From assembly GCA_022226955.1 (NCBI GenBank), contig CP092079.1:734811-798810 (forward strand): 64,000 bases of DNA, in the 5' to 3' direction. Position 1 is the first letter of the stretch, and each line of letters begins with the position of its first letter. Positions 28,100 to 36,401 of the stretch are shown piece after piece. The translations under genes were made by a program, and so were the position numbers. Source of the DNA: Nitrospira sp. GTDB lineage: Bacteria > Nitrospirota > Nitrospiria > Nitrospirales > Nitrospiraceae. The notes below the pieces were generated by a model. The model worked only from the letters and a program-made list of their open reading frames with translations, did no database searches and was not told the origin of the DNA.

Positions 28100-28813
28100 T
28101 TAGCGCCGCGGTTCCAACCCTGGATAGATGGGCATGACCGCGAGAGCTTCTCGATATTTGATCTGAAGTTCTTCCTGTTGATCGGGCGCGAACAGCTGGC
28201 CTCCCGAGCGCACCGCGGCCAGGTATTCTTCGGGTTCGAACGTCGCATCGAACGCAGCGGACCGTTCCGGTACATTCGGCATCTGTCGGTCGTACTTGCT
28301 GATGTCGGGACCGGGGCTATGCCGATCATGCACTTCGCTCAGGGCGAGGATGAGAAGGTGGCCGCGAATCGAAAGCCATCCCGCGGTCGTTTCTTCTTCG
28401 CCTTGGTCGGTTGCATGACTTAAGTGGAAGCGTACGCGCTGAGCCGGGGTGGCTTGGGCCAAGCCCTTTGCCAGGTGCGGCGCCAGCAGGACGATTTCTT
28501 CATCCCGGAAAGCTCTGGTTCGGTCCGCGTCACCGCTGAACAGGCGGTGAATCGCATTCCGTCGTTCCCACACTCTCACGTTCCTCAACAGCGTGCCGAT
28601 CTCTGTCGGCGTGAGTGTGGCGGGATGCGAGTTCGCCAATGAATCGGGATCCGCTTCCAGCTGTATCGTATTGAGCCCCGATTGGTAGATGGCCTTCGGC
28701 GCCGAAACCGGTTGCGTGGCGCAACCGGCGATCAGCGCCAGCCCCGCCAGAAGAAGCCATCCTTTCGATGGCGATGGATGGATGTGTCGTGCTGCATACG
28801 TTGCGCGGTTCAT
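28100..28813 (-). CDS. Lipoprotein of the oxyanion-uptake arm (paralogue of 33940-34602)
   Basis: A 237-residue lipoprotein: hydrophobic WLLLAGLALIAGC with lipobox LIAGC. The body shares a pattern with the lipoprotein at 33940-34602: a short strand LTPTEIGTLL, a basic segment around an Arg-rich turn, FRDEEIVLLAPHLAKGLAQATPAQRVRFHL, then a Gly-Trp strand (TTAGWLSIRGHLLILAL) and EYLAAVRS near the end. Each copy sits beside a porin and a ModA-like protein, so the family probably belongs to that uptake machinery, perhaps at the outer membrane. Its ATG overlaps the stop of the preceding ModA-like gene (ATGA). Function not established. Confidence 0.7.
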   Translation of the reverse strand: MNRATYAARHIHPSPSKGWLLLAGLALIAGCATQPVSAPKAIYQSGLNTIQLEADPDSLANSHPATLTPTEIGTLLRNVRVWERRNAIHRLFSGDADRTRAFRDEEIVLLAPHLAKGLAQATPAQRVRFHLSHATDQGEEETTAGWLSIRGHLLILALSEVHDRHSPGPDISKYDRQMPNVPERSAAFDATFEPEEYLAAVRSGGQLFAPDQQEELQIKYREALAVMPIYPGLEPRR

Positions 28814-29634
28814 GGTTTAGCCTCCTGCGGTTGAACGGTGCCGGTAGGACGGGGCGCTTGATCGAACCCATGTTCTTGTAGTTGGGTTTGAATCCGAGGT
28901 GTCAGGAGGAATTCGATGAAGTCTCCCGCCCCGGAGAGATTCTTGGCCGTCCAGACGATCGCCACGCCATATCGAATCGGGGTGTGCGAGTCCTCAGGGG
29001 CCGTATCGAGAATGCGGACGTGCGGGTCGGCTACGGCATCGGTTCGGTAGACAATGCCGATTTCGGCTTCACCTTTGGCAACTAGGTCCAGCACGGCGCG
29101 CGAATGCTCGCCGTATATATATTGTGCCTTGAGCTGCGGTTCCAGCTTGCTGTACTTGAGGAATTGCGCGGCGACCTTTCCGACCGAGGAAGCTTTGAGG
29201 TCGCCGATGGCGATGCGCCGAACCGGGACGGTGTAGAGGTCTTGAATCGAAGCGATTGGCGCGGGAAGCGTCGTGCCGGTGATGAGGACCAGCGATGTGC
29301 CAGCATAGACGCGCTTACTGCCCTGAATGACGAGGCCTTTTTTTTCAAGTTGATCGATTTCCTCGGACAGCGATGGCAAAAACACATCGACTGGCGCGCC
29401 TTCCTCGATCTGCTTCCGGAGCGTTTGGGACGGACCGTAGATCACGCGCACGGCGATTTCCTTATGGTGCGACTCGAAGATCGGCAGCACTTTCCGGAGC
29501 GCGTCTTTGACGCTATTGGCGGCGGCAATCGTCAGGATCTCCGGTTGTGCTTGTGCAGCTGGCGCGGCCGCCAGCGCGGCGCCGATGACGCTCAGTCCTA
29601 GCAGAAATGTTGTCAGTACGGTTCGGTCGGTCAT
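28810..29634 (-). CDS. modA: ModA-like molybdate/oxyanion-binding protein
   Basis: A 274-residue periplasmic protein with a signal peptide (TTFLLGLSVIGAALAAAPAAQA). It has the ModA landmarks: TIAAANSVKDAL with the first oxyanion-binding Ser, then VIYGPSQTLRKQIEEGAPVDVFLP with the second. These bind molybdate or tungstate in ModA. It lies 42 bases after the porin gene and overlaps the lipoprotein gene, but no ModB/ModC follows in this arm, so it may hand its ligand to ModBC of the plus arm or to the SsuBC-like pair. The ATG at 29634 has GAGG seven bases upstream; another ATG is at 29649. Confidence 0.85.
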   Translation of the reverse strand: MTDRTVLTTFLLGLSVIGAALAAAPAAQAQPEILTIAAANSVKDALRKVLPIFESHHKEIAVRVIYGPSQTLRKQIEEGAPVDVFLPSLSEEIDQLEKKGLVIQGSKRVYAGTSLVLITGTTLPAPIASIQDLYTVPVRRIAIGDLKASSVGKVAAQFLKYSKLEPQLKAQYIYGEHSRAVLDLVAKGEAEIGIVYRTDAVADPHVRILDTAPEDSHTPIRYGVAIVWTAKNLSGAGDFIEFLLTPRIQTQLQEHGFDQAPRPTGTVQPQEAKP

Positions 29635-29676
29635 GAGATTCCTCGTCATGGTGTGCAGAAGTCGGTTTCTAATTTT

Positions 29677-31293
29677 TTAGAAATAGAGTTGGTATTGCAC
29701 ATTGATGCGATTTTCGATGAGATCCTGTCCGAAGCCGGGGAGGCTTTCGAATGGATAGCGGTCCGGGGCGCGTCCGCCGCTTCCCTGCGTGATATTGGAG
29801 TAGTCGATGACGAGACGGTTATTGTAGGTGCCGTCAAAGCTATAGCTGATGGCGGCGCCAAATTCTTTGGTGAGGTCTTGTTTTTGTTTCGTCGAAGGAT
29901 CCATCACTCCATACCGGACGGCCACTTCGAGTTTTCGAGGGATGACATATTTTCCCACCTGCGCGTACCAGCCCCAGGCTTGGCCGAGATCGACCGGAGG
30001 GCCAAGCACCACGGCGGTTGCCGGGTCGAATGGAATGCTGCCCGCATCGGTATTGCGCACCCGCTGGTGCCGGAAATAGCCTTCCGCTTGGATCGACCAG
30101 CCCTGGTATTTCGCAATGAAGTCTGTTTCGTAGGTCTGGAAATCGTAAACCCCGCCGCCCAACAGCCGGCCGTTGCCGTTCTTGGTGACAGCCTGGCGGT
30201 AGGCCCGGTCGACAATGTCGGAACGAATCGAGCTCAGGTAGTTTTGCGCCGGGTTGTAGGCATAGCCGAAGGCAATCGCGACTTGCGGGGTGCGCGAGTT
30301 CAGGATGTCGCCCTGGCCATAGCCGGGATTGCCGGAGATTTTGTAGAGCAGCCGGGCTGTGTACATCATTTCGCTGGTGAAGAGGCGAGTGTCGTAGTTG
30401 AATGTCCGGCGCTGCGCGCTGGGAAGACTTGCGTTGTTGGGGAGCGCCTGGCTGACGGCCGTGCCTTCCCGGGAAAGATTGGTCCCGGCTCCGTTCCAGA
30501 TGCCGATGGCGTAGTTGAACTTGTACTGATCTTCGTCGCTGAGAATGCTGATGCCGATATCGCGGCTATTGATGAGATTGGCCGCGAAGGCGTTTTGCAC
30601 GCGCATATTGTCCGCAAACGTCGCGGTGGCGATGGAGCTGATCTGTGAACGGTTGAACCAGACGCGCTGCTGTCCGATTTGGACGGTTGCGAGGGGAATG
30701 TGCCAGGACGCGATGTAGGCATCGAGCAGTCTGGCGGTTCCGCTGCCGCCCTCTTGGTTCCCGGTTGTCTGATCGAGAGCCCAGGAGAAGTTGTAGCGGA
30801 TATCCGGGTCGAATGCGTAGCCGAGGAATTGGAGCCGCGCGCGAGGCACGGAGAATTCGCTGGTATTGCTCTGATGGCGCACCGCCCGATATTCGACCTG
30901 GCCGCCTAGGATTTCTGGGTTGCGCGAGTCTCCGATAGATCCCCAGGCCTCGTTGTAGGTGCGATAGTTGTAACGAACTTGGGTGAGCAGCCGGAGCTTC
31001 AGGAAAAACTTCTCGCCGACACGGATATTGAGGCCATTGTTAACGTCAATGTTGAAGTTAAGCTTAGAGAGCCGCTCCTTCGTTTCGATGACTTTGAGCC
31101 CCTTATCGTATTCCTCTTGGGTGATGAGTCCCTTCAGGTAGAGATACTTCAAGCCTGGGTCTTCGCCGGAATAATATTCCCACTTCCCATCCTTCTTGAC
31201 GAGCTGGCCTTCCTCGACGGCGTGCGTGGACGATGCGCCGGCCAGCAAGACGGCTCCCATCAGGATCTGAGTCAATAACCGGGACCTTCTCAT
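29677..31293 (-). CDS. Outer-membrane porin (OprP/OprO-like), minus arm
   Basis: A 538-residue beta-barrel porin. After a signal peptide (LLTQILMGAVLLAGASSTHA) comes a short helical segment (LVKKDGKWEYYSG, LITQEEYDKGLKVIETKERL) and then alternating amphipathic strands to a C-terminal Phe (NVQYQLYF), the usual outer-membrane signal. The layout is that of phosphate/anion porins such as OprP. A second copy with the same N-terminal helix pattern lies at 34668-36389. Together with the ModA-like and lipoprotein genes it probably brings oxyanions across the outer membrane. AGGGGAAG lies before the ATG at 31293. Confidence 0.85.
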   Translation of the reverse strand: MRRSRLLTQILMGAVLLAGASSTHAVEEGQLVKKDGKWEYYSGEDPGLKYLYLKGLITQEEYDKGLKVIETKERLSKLNFNIDVNNGLNIRVGEKFFLKLRLLTQVRYNYRTYNEAWGSIGDSRNPEILGGQVEYRAVRHQSNTSEFSVPRARLQFLGYAFDPDIRYNFSWALDQTTGNQEGGSGTARLLDAYIASWHIPLATVQIGQQRVWFNRSQISSIATATFADNMRVQNAFAANLINSRDIGISILSDEDQYKFNYAIGIWNGAGTNLSREGTAVSQALPNNASLPSAQRRTFNYDTRLFTSEMMYTARLLYKISGNPGYGQGDILNSRTPQVAIAFGYAYNPAQNYLSSIRSDIVDRAYRQAVTKNGNGRLLGGGVYDFQTYETDFIAKYQGWSIQAEGYFRHQRVRNTDAGSIPFDPATAVVLGPPVDLGQAWGWYAQVGKYVIPRKLEVAVRYGVMDPSTKQKQDLTKEFGAAISYSFDGTYNNRLVIDYSNITQGSGGRAPDRYPFESLPGFGQDLIENRINVQYQLYF

Positions 31294-31381
31294 CTCGCTT
31301 CCCCTTCGTCTCACCGGAACTCCCGGTTGTGCGGTCAGTTCGCGGTGTGAATGAAAAAATGTGTCGGTGGCGCGCGCCCAG

Positions 31382-31627
31382 TTATCTGGACTGGCTGGCG
31401 TTTAGTGTGAGCATCGACAGCAATGCGAAGCGGGCATAGGCGTCTCGGCGAAACATTCTCGTCCGTTCGACCGGAGTAATCTTCGAATCAGGGATGATGG
31501 GTTCGATCGATCCAATGCGGATTTTCTGACTGGCTTTGTGGAGGGCTTCATCGGCGTCCGTTGAAAGGTTTTGTGAGATTCCTGGCGCAATGTCATTGCA
31601 ATGCGCAATGTTCATAAATCCGATCAT
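31382..31627 (-). CDS. Small hypothetical ORF in the porin leader
   Basis: An 81-residue open frame starting at ATG 31627, immediately after the likely minus-strand promoter and 89 bases ahead of the porin gene. The sequence (for example PVERTRMFRRDAYARFALL) is plausible protein but matches no family I know, and there is no ribosome binding site. It could be a leaderless small protein, a leader peptide, or only untranslated leader. An in-frame TTG lies at 31636. Confidence 0.3.
   Translation of the reverse strand: MIGFMNIAHCNDIAPGISQNLSTDADEALHKASQKIRIGSIEPIIPDSKITPVERTRMFRRDAYARFALLSMLTLNASQSR
31587..31610. repeat. Cluster of GCAATG/CATTGC half-sites
   Basis: GCAATG at 31587-31592 faces CATTGC at 31594-31599 across one base; another GCAATG follows at 31605-31610, and one overlaps at 31598-31603. 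Related CAAT/ATTG pairs lie at 31664-31675 and 31783-31793. They could be binding sites of the adjacent XRE-PBP regulator; this is inference. Confidence 0.3.
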
Positions 31628-31641
31628 GATTAACAAGTGAT

Positions 31642-31671
31642 TAAATACAGTAAATGGAGTTACATTGTCAA
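31642..31671 (-). promoter_or_regulatory. Likely promoter of the porin-ModA-lipoprotein arm
   Basis: On the minus strand TTGACA (31671-31666) and TATTTA (31647-31642) are separated by 18 bases, a good sigma70-type pair in an AT-rich stretch. Transcription would start near 31635 and give a leader of about 340 bases before the porin gene. A palindrome ATTGT-CA-ACAAT overlaps the -35 box. Confidence 0.5.
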
Positions 31672-31773
31672 CAATATGTTTTTAGCAGGAATGATGCAAA
31701 GCGATGCGTGGTTCGCAGTAATAAAACTGTATCGATAAAATGTTGGTAAAGGGTCAGCTTGTGTATTTTATAG

Positions 31774-31803
31774 TTGACATATGCAATTCATTGTTGCTAT
31801 TTG
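31774..31803 (+). promoter_or_regulatory. Likely leaderless promoter of the XRE-PBP regulator
   Basis: TTGACA (31774-31779) and TATTTG (31798-31803) are 18 bases apart. The expected start of transcription coincides with the ATG at 31810, and no ribosome binding site precedes it. A CAAT-TC-ATTG palindrome lies in the spacer. Confidence 0.5.
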
Positions 31804-31809
31804 CTTTCC

Positions 31810-32994
31810 ATGACGAAGCGAAAGCCATCTTCCAATGTTCCCTCTTTCTGTCTGAATCGTCTCAAGGAGGTTCGTACGGCCAGAGGACTTTCTCAGAGCG
31901 AGTTAGCGGCTCGGGCAGATGTGACTCGTCAGGCTATTTCCTCGATTGAAGCCAATCGCTATCTCCCCACCACGGTTGTGGCACTCCAACTGGCGCAGGT
32001 GTTGAACACGTCCGTCGAGGAGTTGTTCTCGTTGCAATCCGCCGGAGAAGTGATTGAGGCCGGGTTGATCGATGTGCCAAAGCCAATGTCTTCGGCCGAT
32101 CCATTGCCGAGAGTGAAGGTCGTGAAGGTGAATGGCCGGTATCTGGCCCGACCGGTGACAGGGCTCGGCGAAGTATTGAGCTATACGGTCGCGGCCGATG
32201 GATTTCTGGAATCGCGGGAGACGAGTCGGCGCGGACGTTCGGATCGGTCTGTTGTGCAGGTGCGGCTCTCGCGCGATCGGCAGGCCATCGAGCAAGAGAT
32301 TGCGGTGGCGGGGTGCGATCCGGCGATTTTCCTAGCGGGTGAACATCTTCGTCGGCGGAAGGATACCACCAGTGTGGTCGGCTGGACGATGGGGAGCATC
32401 GCCGCGCTCCAGGCCTTGCAGCGGGGCGAGGTGCATGTGGCGGGGATTCATTTGACGGACGATTCGACGGGCGAGAGCAATTTGCCGTTTCTCCGCCGCC
32501 ACGTGAAGGCGAGCGCCTATGAGGTGATTACGTTTGCGACCTGGGAAGAAGGATTAGTCGTTCGTCAGGGCAATCCCAAACAGATTCGATCGGTTGCCGA
32601 TCTCGCGGGCAATGATGTGACGATGATCAATCGGGAGGAGGGGGCAGGCGCGCGTCTGCTGCTCGATCAGCGGCTTCGGAGCGCAGGGCTCGCCGGGTCG
32701 CAGGTCAAAGGATACGACCGTACGGCGGCTTCTCATCTCCACGTTGCCCGGTTGGTTGCGGAAGGGCAGGCTGATGCCGGCTTGGGGATCAGGTCCGCCG
32801 CGCAATCGTACGGTCTCGAATTCATTCCGCTGCAGTCGGCGCGCTACGATCTGGTGGTCCCGAAATCCTATCTCTCCAGCCATCCGTCTTTGACTCATCT
32901 CTTCGACACATTAGCCAGCCGGCCGTTCAGGTCTGAGATTGCCGCGATCGGCGGGTATGACACGACGGACACGGGCAAGCTCCAGACATTGTAA
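31810..32994 (+). CDS. XRE-type DNA-binding protein with a ModA-like PBP sensor domain
   Basis: A 394-residue one-component regulator. Residues 14-75 are an XRE/Cro helix-turn-helix (LKEVRTARGLSQSELAARAD, VTRQAISSIEANRY). The rest, from about residue 95, is a substrate-binding-protein-like domain (VVGWTMGSIAALQALQRGEVHVAGIHL, AGVRLLLDQRL-like GARLLLDQRL, EGQADAGLGIRSAAQ) of the PBP_like group found in molybdate-linked regulators. It should sense an oxyanion in the cytoplasm and control the two divergent transport arms, between which it sits. It appears to have a leaderless mRNA. The ATG at 31810 opens with a basic segment; the frame continues upstream to 31774. Confidence 0.85.
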   Translation: MTKRKPSSNVPSFCLNRLKEVRTARGLSQSELAARADVTRQAISSIEANRYLPTTVVALQLAQVLNTSVEELFSLQSAGEVIEAGLIDVPKPMSSADPLPRVKVVKVNGRYLARPVTGLGEVLSYTVAADGFLESRETSRRGRSDRSVVQVRLSRDRQAIEQEIAVAGCDPAIFLAGEHLRRRKDTTSVVGWTMGSIAALQALQRGEVHVAGIHLTDDSTGESNLPFLRRHVKASAYEVITFATWEEGLVVRQGNPKQIRSVADLAGNDVTMINREEGAGARLLLDQRLRSAGLAGSQVKGYDRTAASHLHVARLVAEGQADAGLGIRSAAQSYGLEFIPLQSARYDLVVPKSYLSSHPSLTHLFDTLASRPFRSEIAAIGGYDTTDTGKLQTL

Positions 32995-33013
32995 TGATGC
33001 GGGTGAATATTTC

Positions 33014-33886
33014 ATGACTCTTCGATGGATGCGAGCGGCAACGGTGTGGATCTGTCTGTCGGTTAGCGCGCTCGCGGCTATAACGAGCTGCGCGTCGATC
33101 TCGAGTCCGGTTCGAGATGCTCAACGTCCTCGGGTGCTGGTTATCGCCACGTCGCCAGCTGTGGAAGAGGCGATGGTGCAATTGGGTCGGGCGTTCGAAG
33201 CCAGTCATCCAGATGTGCGCGTGCAACTCTCGATCGATACGTCGCTCGATCTTCGGCGGACCGTTGCTGGGATGGAGAACCGGGGCAAGTCCTTCATTGG
33301 CTCAGGGCCCATTCATCTGGTGGCGCCTGGCGGCGATGAGGTCATCACCCGTATGGAGCAAAAATATTATCTGCTCCCGGAAGCGAAAGCCCTATATGCG
33401 ACGGAACGGCTGGTGCTGGCGGTTCCGGAGTCGTTGAGCGAGGCTCCCGAATCGTTCGAGGCCCTAGCCACGGTGCCGGCCGTGCGAATTGCAATTGCCG
33501 ACCAGCGGACGCGATTGGGCGTGGAGACCAGCCGGTTGCTGTCCGCGCTGGGGCTCACCAGTGCGGAGGGTTCCCGTATCGATCTGGCCAATGACCCAGC
33601 GGGGATTTTGGATCATCTGCTCAGCGGTCAGGCCGATGTCGGCATTCTGTTCGGTCAGGATGCCGCGCGGGCTCAGCAGCGGGTGCGTGTTGTGGCCACG
33701 GCCCCGACCGGGCTGTACAAGCCGATTCCTCATTTCATCGCCATGGAGCGGTATTGTCCGGATCGTCCGCTCTGCGAAGAGTTTTTGCGATTTGTCACCA
33801 GTCCAGATGGGCAGTCGGTCGTGAAACGGTTGGGATATGGACCGGGAGCGCTGCCTGAATCCCCGGTGCGCGTTTTTATGCCCTGA
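33014..33886 (+). CDS. ModA-like periplasmic lipoprotein, divergent
   Basis: A 290-residue protein with a lipobox (LAAITSC) and the fold of small oxyanion-binding proteins: VLVIATSPAVEEAMVQLGRAF at the start, LHLVAPGG-like strand IHLVAPGGDEVI, RIAIADQRTRLGVETSRLL and ILDHLLSGQADVGILF, then the typical closing EEFLRFVTSPDGQSVVKRLGYG. The first oxyanion-contact residues differ from classic ModA, so its ligand may differ. It starts 19 bases after the regulator stop and is probably co-transcribed with it. As a lipid-anchored binder it may act as a sensor or docking protein. Confidence 0.75.
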   Translation: MTLRWMRAATVWICLSVSALAAITSCASISSPVRDAQRPRVLVIATSPAVEEAMVQLGRAFEASHPDVRVQLSIDTSLDLRRTVAGMENRGKSFIGSGPIHLVAPGGDEVITRMEQKYYLLPEAKALYATERLVLAVPESLSEAPESFEALATVPAVRIAIADQRTRLGVETSRLLSALGLTSAEGSRIDLANDPAGILDHLLSGQADVGILFGQDAARAQQRVRVVATAPTGLYKPIPHFIAMERYCPDRPLCEEFLRFVTSPDGQSVVKRLGYGPGALPESPVRVFMP

Positions 33887-33939
33887 GTGGGCGGCCGGCT
33901 AAGGGGAAGCGTCTTTTTATTTATTGACGGAGAGAGTGC

Positions 33940-34602
33940 ATGCGTTATCGATATCGTGTGTTCGTCTTGGGGCGAATGATTCTTTGTCTGGTTGCGATGG
34001 GATTGTCCTCTTCCTGTGCGCGGTTGCCGTACACCACCACTGTCGTGCATGACGACGCGCGCCTGGTGGTGGCGCTTCAACGGGACGTTGACGGCTCGGT
34101 CTATTCGCATCCGGTGCGGCTGACGCCGGCGGAATTGACGGACATTTTGCAGGGGTTCTCGTTCCGGCCCAAGCAGCGTGTGCCGTTGCGTTGGTTTGCT
34201 GAAGAAAATCCTCCCAAGCCGGTCTTTCGCCCTGATGAGCTGGAAGCATTGGTCGGACGGCTCTCGGAAGGATTGCGCGCCGCCGGACCAGAAGAGCGAG
34301 TGCATTTCGAGCTCCGGGCGCCGGGTCTCAACCCCAGCGTCCGCCGCGATGTGGTCGGTGGATGGGTGGCGGTCCGGGACCCGTATCTATACGTGACGCT
34401 GGAATATGTGCATGTGCAGATCCCGACAAGAAAAGCGGATCTCTACGATTACAACTATCCCACTCCGCCGCCGCCGCCTGCCGAGTATCTGCTGTACTTC
34501 GAGCCGGGCCGCTTTTGGACGGTTGATCAGAAGGGCTTGTCGGCGCTGGACTATCGCGCATTCCTGAAGGCGCCGAAAGTCGGATCGTCTCCGGGGCCGT
34601 AG
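33940..34602 (+). CDS. Lipoprotein of the oxyanion-uptake arm (paralogue of 28100-28813)
   Basis: A 220-residue lipoprotein (signal with LSSSC near residue 25). The body parallels the minus-arm lipoprotein: VRLTPAELTDILQGFSF, FRPDELEALVGRLSEGLRAAGPEERVHFEL, a Gly-Trp strand (VVGGWVAVRDPYLYVTL) and a late PPPPPAEYLLYF. The pairing of this family with a porin and ModA in both arms is the main hint to a role in anion uptake through the outer membrane. GGAGAG precedes the ATG. It is followed by the second porin gene after 65 bases. Confidence 0.7.
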   Translation: MRYRYRVFVLGRMILCLVAMGLSSSCARLPYTTTVVHDDARLVVALQRDVDGSVYSHPVRLTPAELTDILQGFSFRPKQRVPLRWFAEENPPKPVFRPDELEALVGRLSEGLRAAGPEERVHFELRAPGLNPSVRRDVVGGWVAVRDPYLYVTLEYVHVQIPTRKADLYDYNYPTPPPPPAEYLLYFEPGRFWTVDQKGLSALDYRAFLKAPKVGSSPGP

Positions 34603-34667
34603 CCCTCATCGCATCGTGGTCGTCGCCCTTCATGCCCCATTTTTTATGTGTGCTGCTTGAGGAAATT

Positions 34668-36389
34668 ATGGCTATGTCTTATCGCGTTCGATGGTTGGCA
34701 GCCGGGTGGTTGGTGCTGCTGGGATTCTGCCTGGGACCGGCTTGGGCTGCGGATACCGGGACGCTTGTCGAAAAAGACGGGCGGTATGTCTTTGTGGAAA
34801 GCATGGATCCGGCCACCAAGCTGCTGTTGCAGCGGGCTGTCACGCAAGGCACGATCACGCAGGAAGAGTACGATCACGTCGTCAAGGAATCGCAGGCACG
34901 CACCTATCTCTTACAGCCAAGCTTCAAGGCCTGGTATGACCGCGGGTTTAACTTCTCGATGAACGACAACGATTTCTTCCTCAAAATCCGCGGGCGGTTC
35001 GCTGCGCGCTATACGCAGCGCTATCGAAACGAGGCCTATCGGAATTCCGGGGACTCGAAGAACTTTCCTGAATTGTTGGGAGTCTTTGGCGATTATCGGG
35101 CTTCCAGGTCTGGCGAGGAGGCGTCGACCTTCAATTTGAGAACGGCCAGAATCTATTTCATGGGGCATCTGTTCAACCCGGATTTCAAATACTACATTCA
35201 GCTTGCTGGAGAGACTGCGGAGAATGCTCAGGCGCCTGGCGCGTTATCCGTCTTCGACATGAATGTTACGAGCACGCACATTCCCTGGCTGAATGTGCAA
35301 GTGGGGCAATACAAGGTGTACTTCAGCCGGTCGCAGATCAATTCGACCGCCTCCATGCAGTTCGCCACGCGCGCGCTCGCGATGGATGCATTCACGGCCA
35401 ACGGGCTCAATCGGCGAGATGTCGGTATCACAATCATGAACGACGAAGAAATTTATCCGGTGACCTATTATTTTGGTGTGTTCAACGGCGCCGGTCCGTT
35501 GGTGAATCGGTTTGCGCAATTTTCCAGTGAAGAGCCGACGCTGGGATGTCCCGGCGGGCAGACGGGCGGCAATCCCTTCCCATCTCCGTCCGGATGTCCG
35601 ACGAATCAACGAAGCTTGAATGCCAATCTGCGCAGCAATGTAAACCAGCTGATGTATGTCGCCCGGCTCCAGGCCAATCTGATGGGGCGGGCAGGATATG
35701 GCGAAGGAGATATGGCCTATTCCGAAACGCCGCAGCTGGCGGTCGGTGGTGCGTATGCCTATAACCCCTCCATCGACACCAGCACCAATAACGCCTTTGT
35801 CGGGATCGATTTGGCCAATCTGAGTGTCCGGCGCCAACTCGCCGCGCTCGGCAACGGACGGATGCTGGGACAGGGGGTGGTCGATTTTTCTACCTGGACG
35901 CTGGATTCAGTGTTCAAGTACCGTGGGTTCTCTCTGCAGGCCGAATATTGGTTTAGAAACGTGATTAGGCATAACAAAGAATTGCCCTGTATGCAGACGG
36001 CGGTGGTGGGGGGGCCTTGTACGGTCTTTGCGCCGGGCCAGTTCGGGAATTCCACTGGCTGGTACGTGCAATCCGGCTATTATCTGATCCCGCGAAAAGT
36101 CGAAGTGGCGGCGCGTTATGCCTGGTGGGATCCGGATACGCGGTCGGGCGGAGATCTGATTAAGGAAGTCGATGTGTCGTTGAACTGGTTTCTCGGCGGG
36201 ACTTATGACCACCAGATCATGCTGACTTACAGTAATACTGCGATGGGGCAAGGCGGGTTTGCCATTGGGCGCAGCGCGCCGTTGCCGGCTGTTGGGGCGG
36301 CGTTCCCGTCCGGGACAGTACCGCTGGATAGGAACGCCAGCACGTTGATTGAAAACGCGGTGCGTCTTAATTATCAAATATTTTTCTAA
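34668..36389 (+). CDS. Outer-membrane porin (OprP/OprO-like), plus arm
   Basis: A 573-residue porin, paralogue of 29677-31293. It has a signal peptide ending near GPAWA, the same short helix pattern (LVEKDGRYVFVES, TITQEEYDHVVKESQ), then barrel strands to a terminal Phe (RLNYQIFF). One extracellular loop around residues 290-325 is rich in Gly, Pro and Cys (for example LGCPGGQTGGNPFPSPSGCP), which the minus-arm porin lacks, so the two may differ in selectivity. GAGGAAATT lies before the ATG at 34668. It is followed 12 bases on by modA. Confidence 0.85.
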   Translation: MAMSYRVRWLAAGWLVLLGFCLGPAWAADTGTLVEKDGRYVFVESMDPATKLLLQRAVTQGTITQEEYDHVVKESQARTYLLQPSFKAWYDRGFNFSMNDNDFFLKIRGRFAARYTQRYRNEAYRNSGDSKNFPELLGVFGDYRASRSGEEASTFNLRTARIYFMGHLFNPDFKYYIQLAGETAENAQAPGALSVFDMNVTSTHIPWLNVQVGQYKVYFSRSQINSTASMQFATRALAMDAFTANGLNRRDVGITIMNDEEIYPVTYYFGVFNGAGPLVNRFAQFSSEEPTLGCPGGQTGGNPFPSPSGCPTNQRSLNANLRSNVNQLMYVARLQANLMGRAGYGEGDMAYSETPQLAVGGAYAYNPSIDTSTNNAFVGIDLANLSVRRQLAALGNGRMLGQGVVDFSTWTLDSVFKYRGFSLQAEYWFRNVIRHNKELPCMQTAVVGGPCTVFAPGQFGNSTGWYVQSGYYLIPRKVEVAARYAWWDPDTRSGGDLIKEVDVSLNWFLGGTYDHQIMLTYSNTAMGQGGFAIGRSAPLPAVGAAFPSGTVPLDRNASTLIENAVRLNYQIFF

Positions 36390-36401
36390 GGAGCCGGCAC
36401 T

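Noticed and set aside
29653-30648. Plus-strand open frame over the porin
   Set aside because: Antisense of the minus-arm porin, which has a signal peptide and barrel pattern.
31642-31810. Possible ModE box
   Set aside because: I looked for the usual ATAT-type ModE palindrome and did not see it; the CAAT/ATTG repeats are different.
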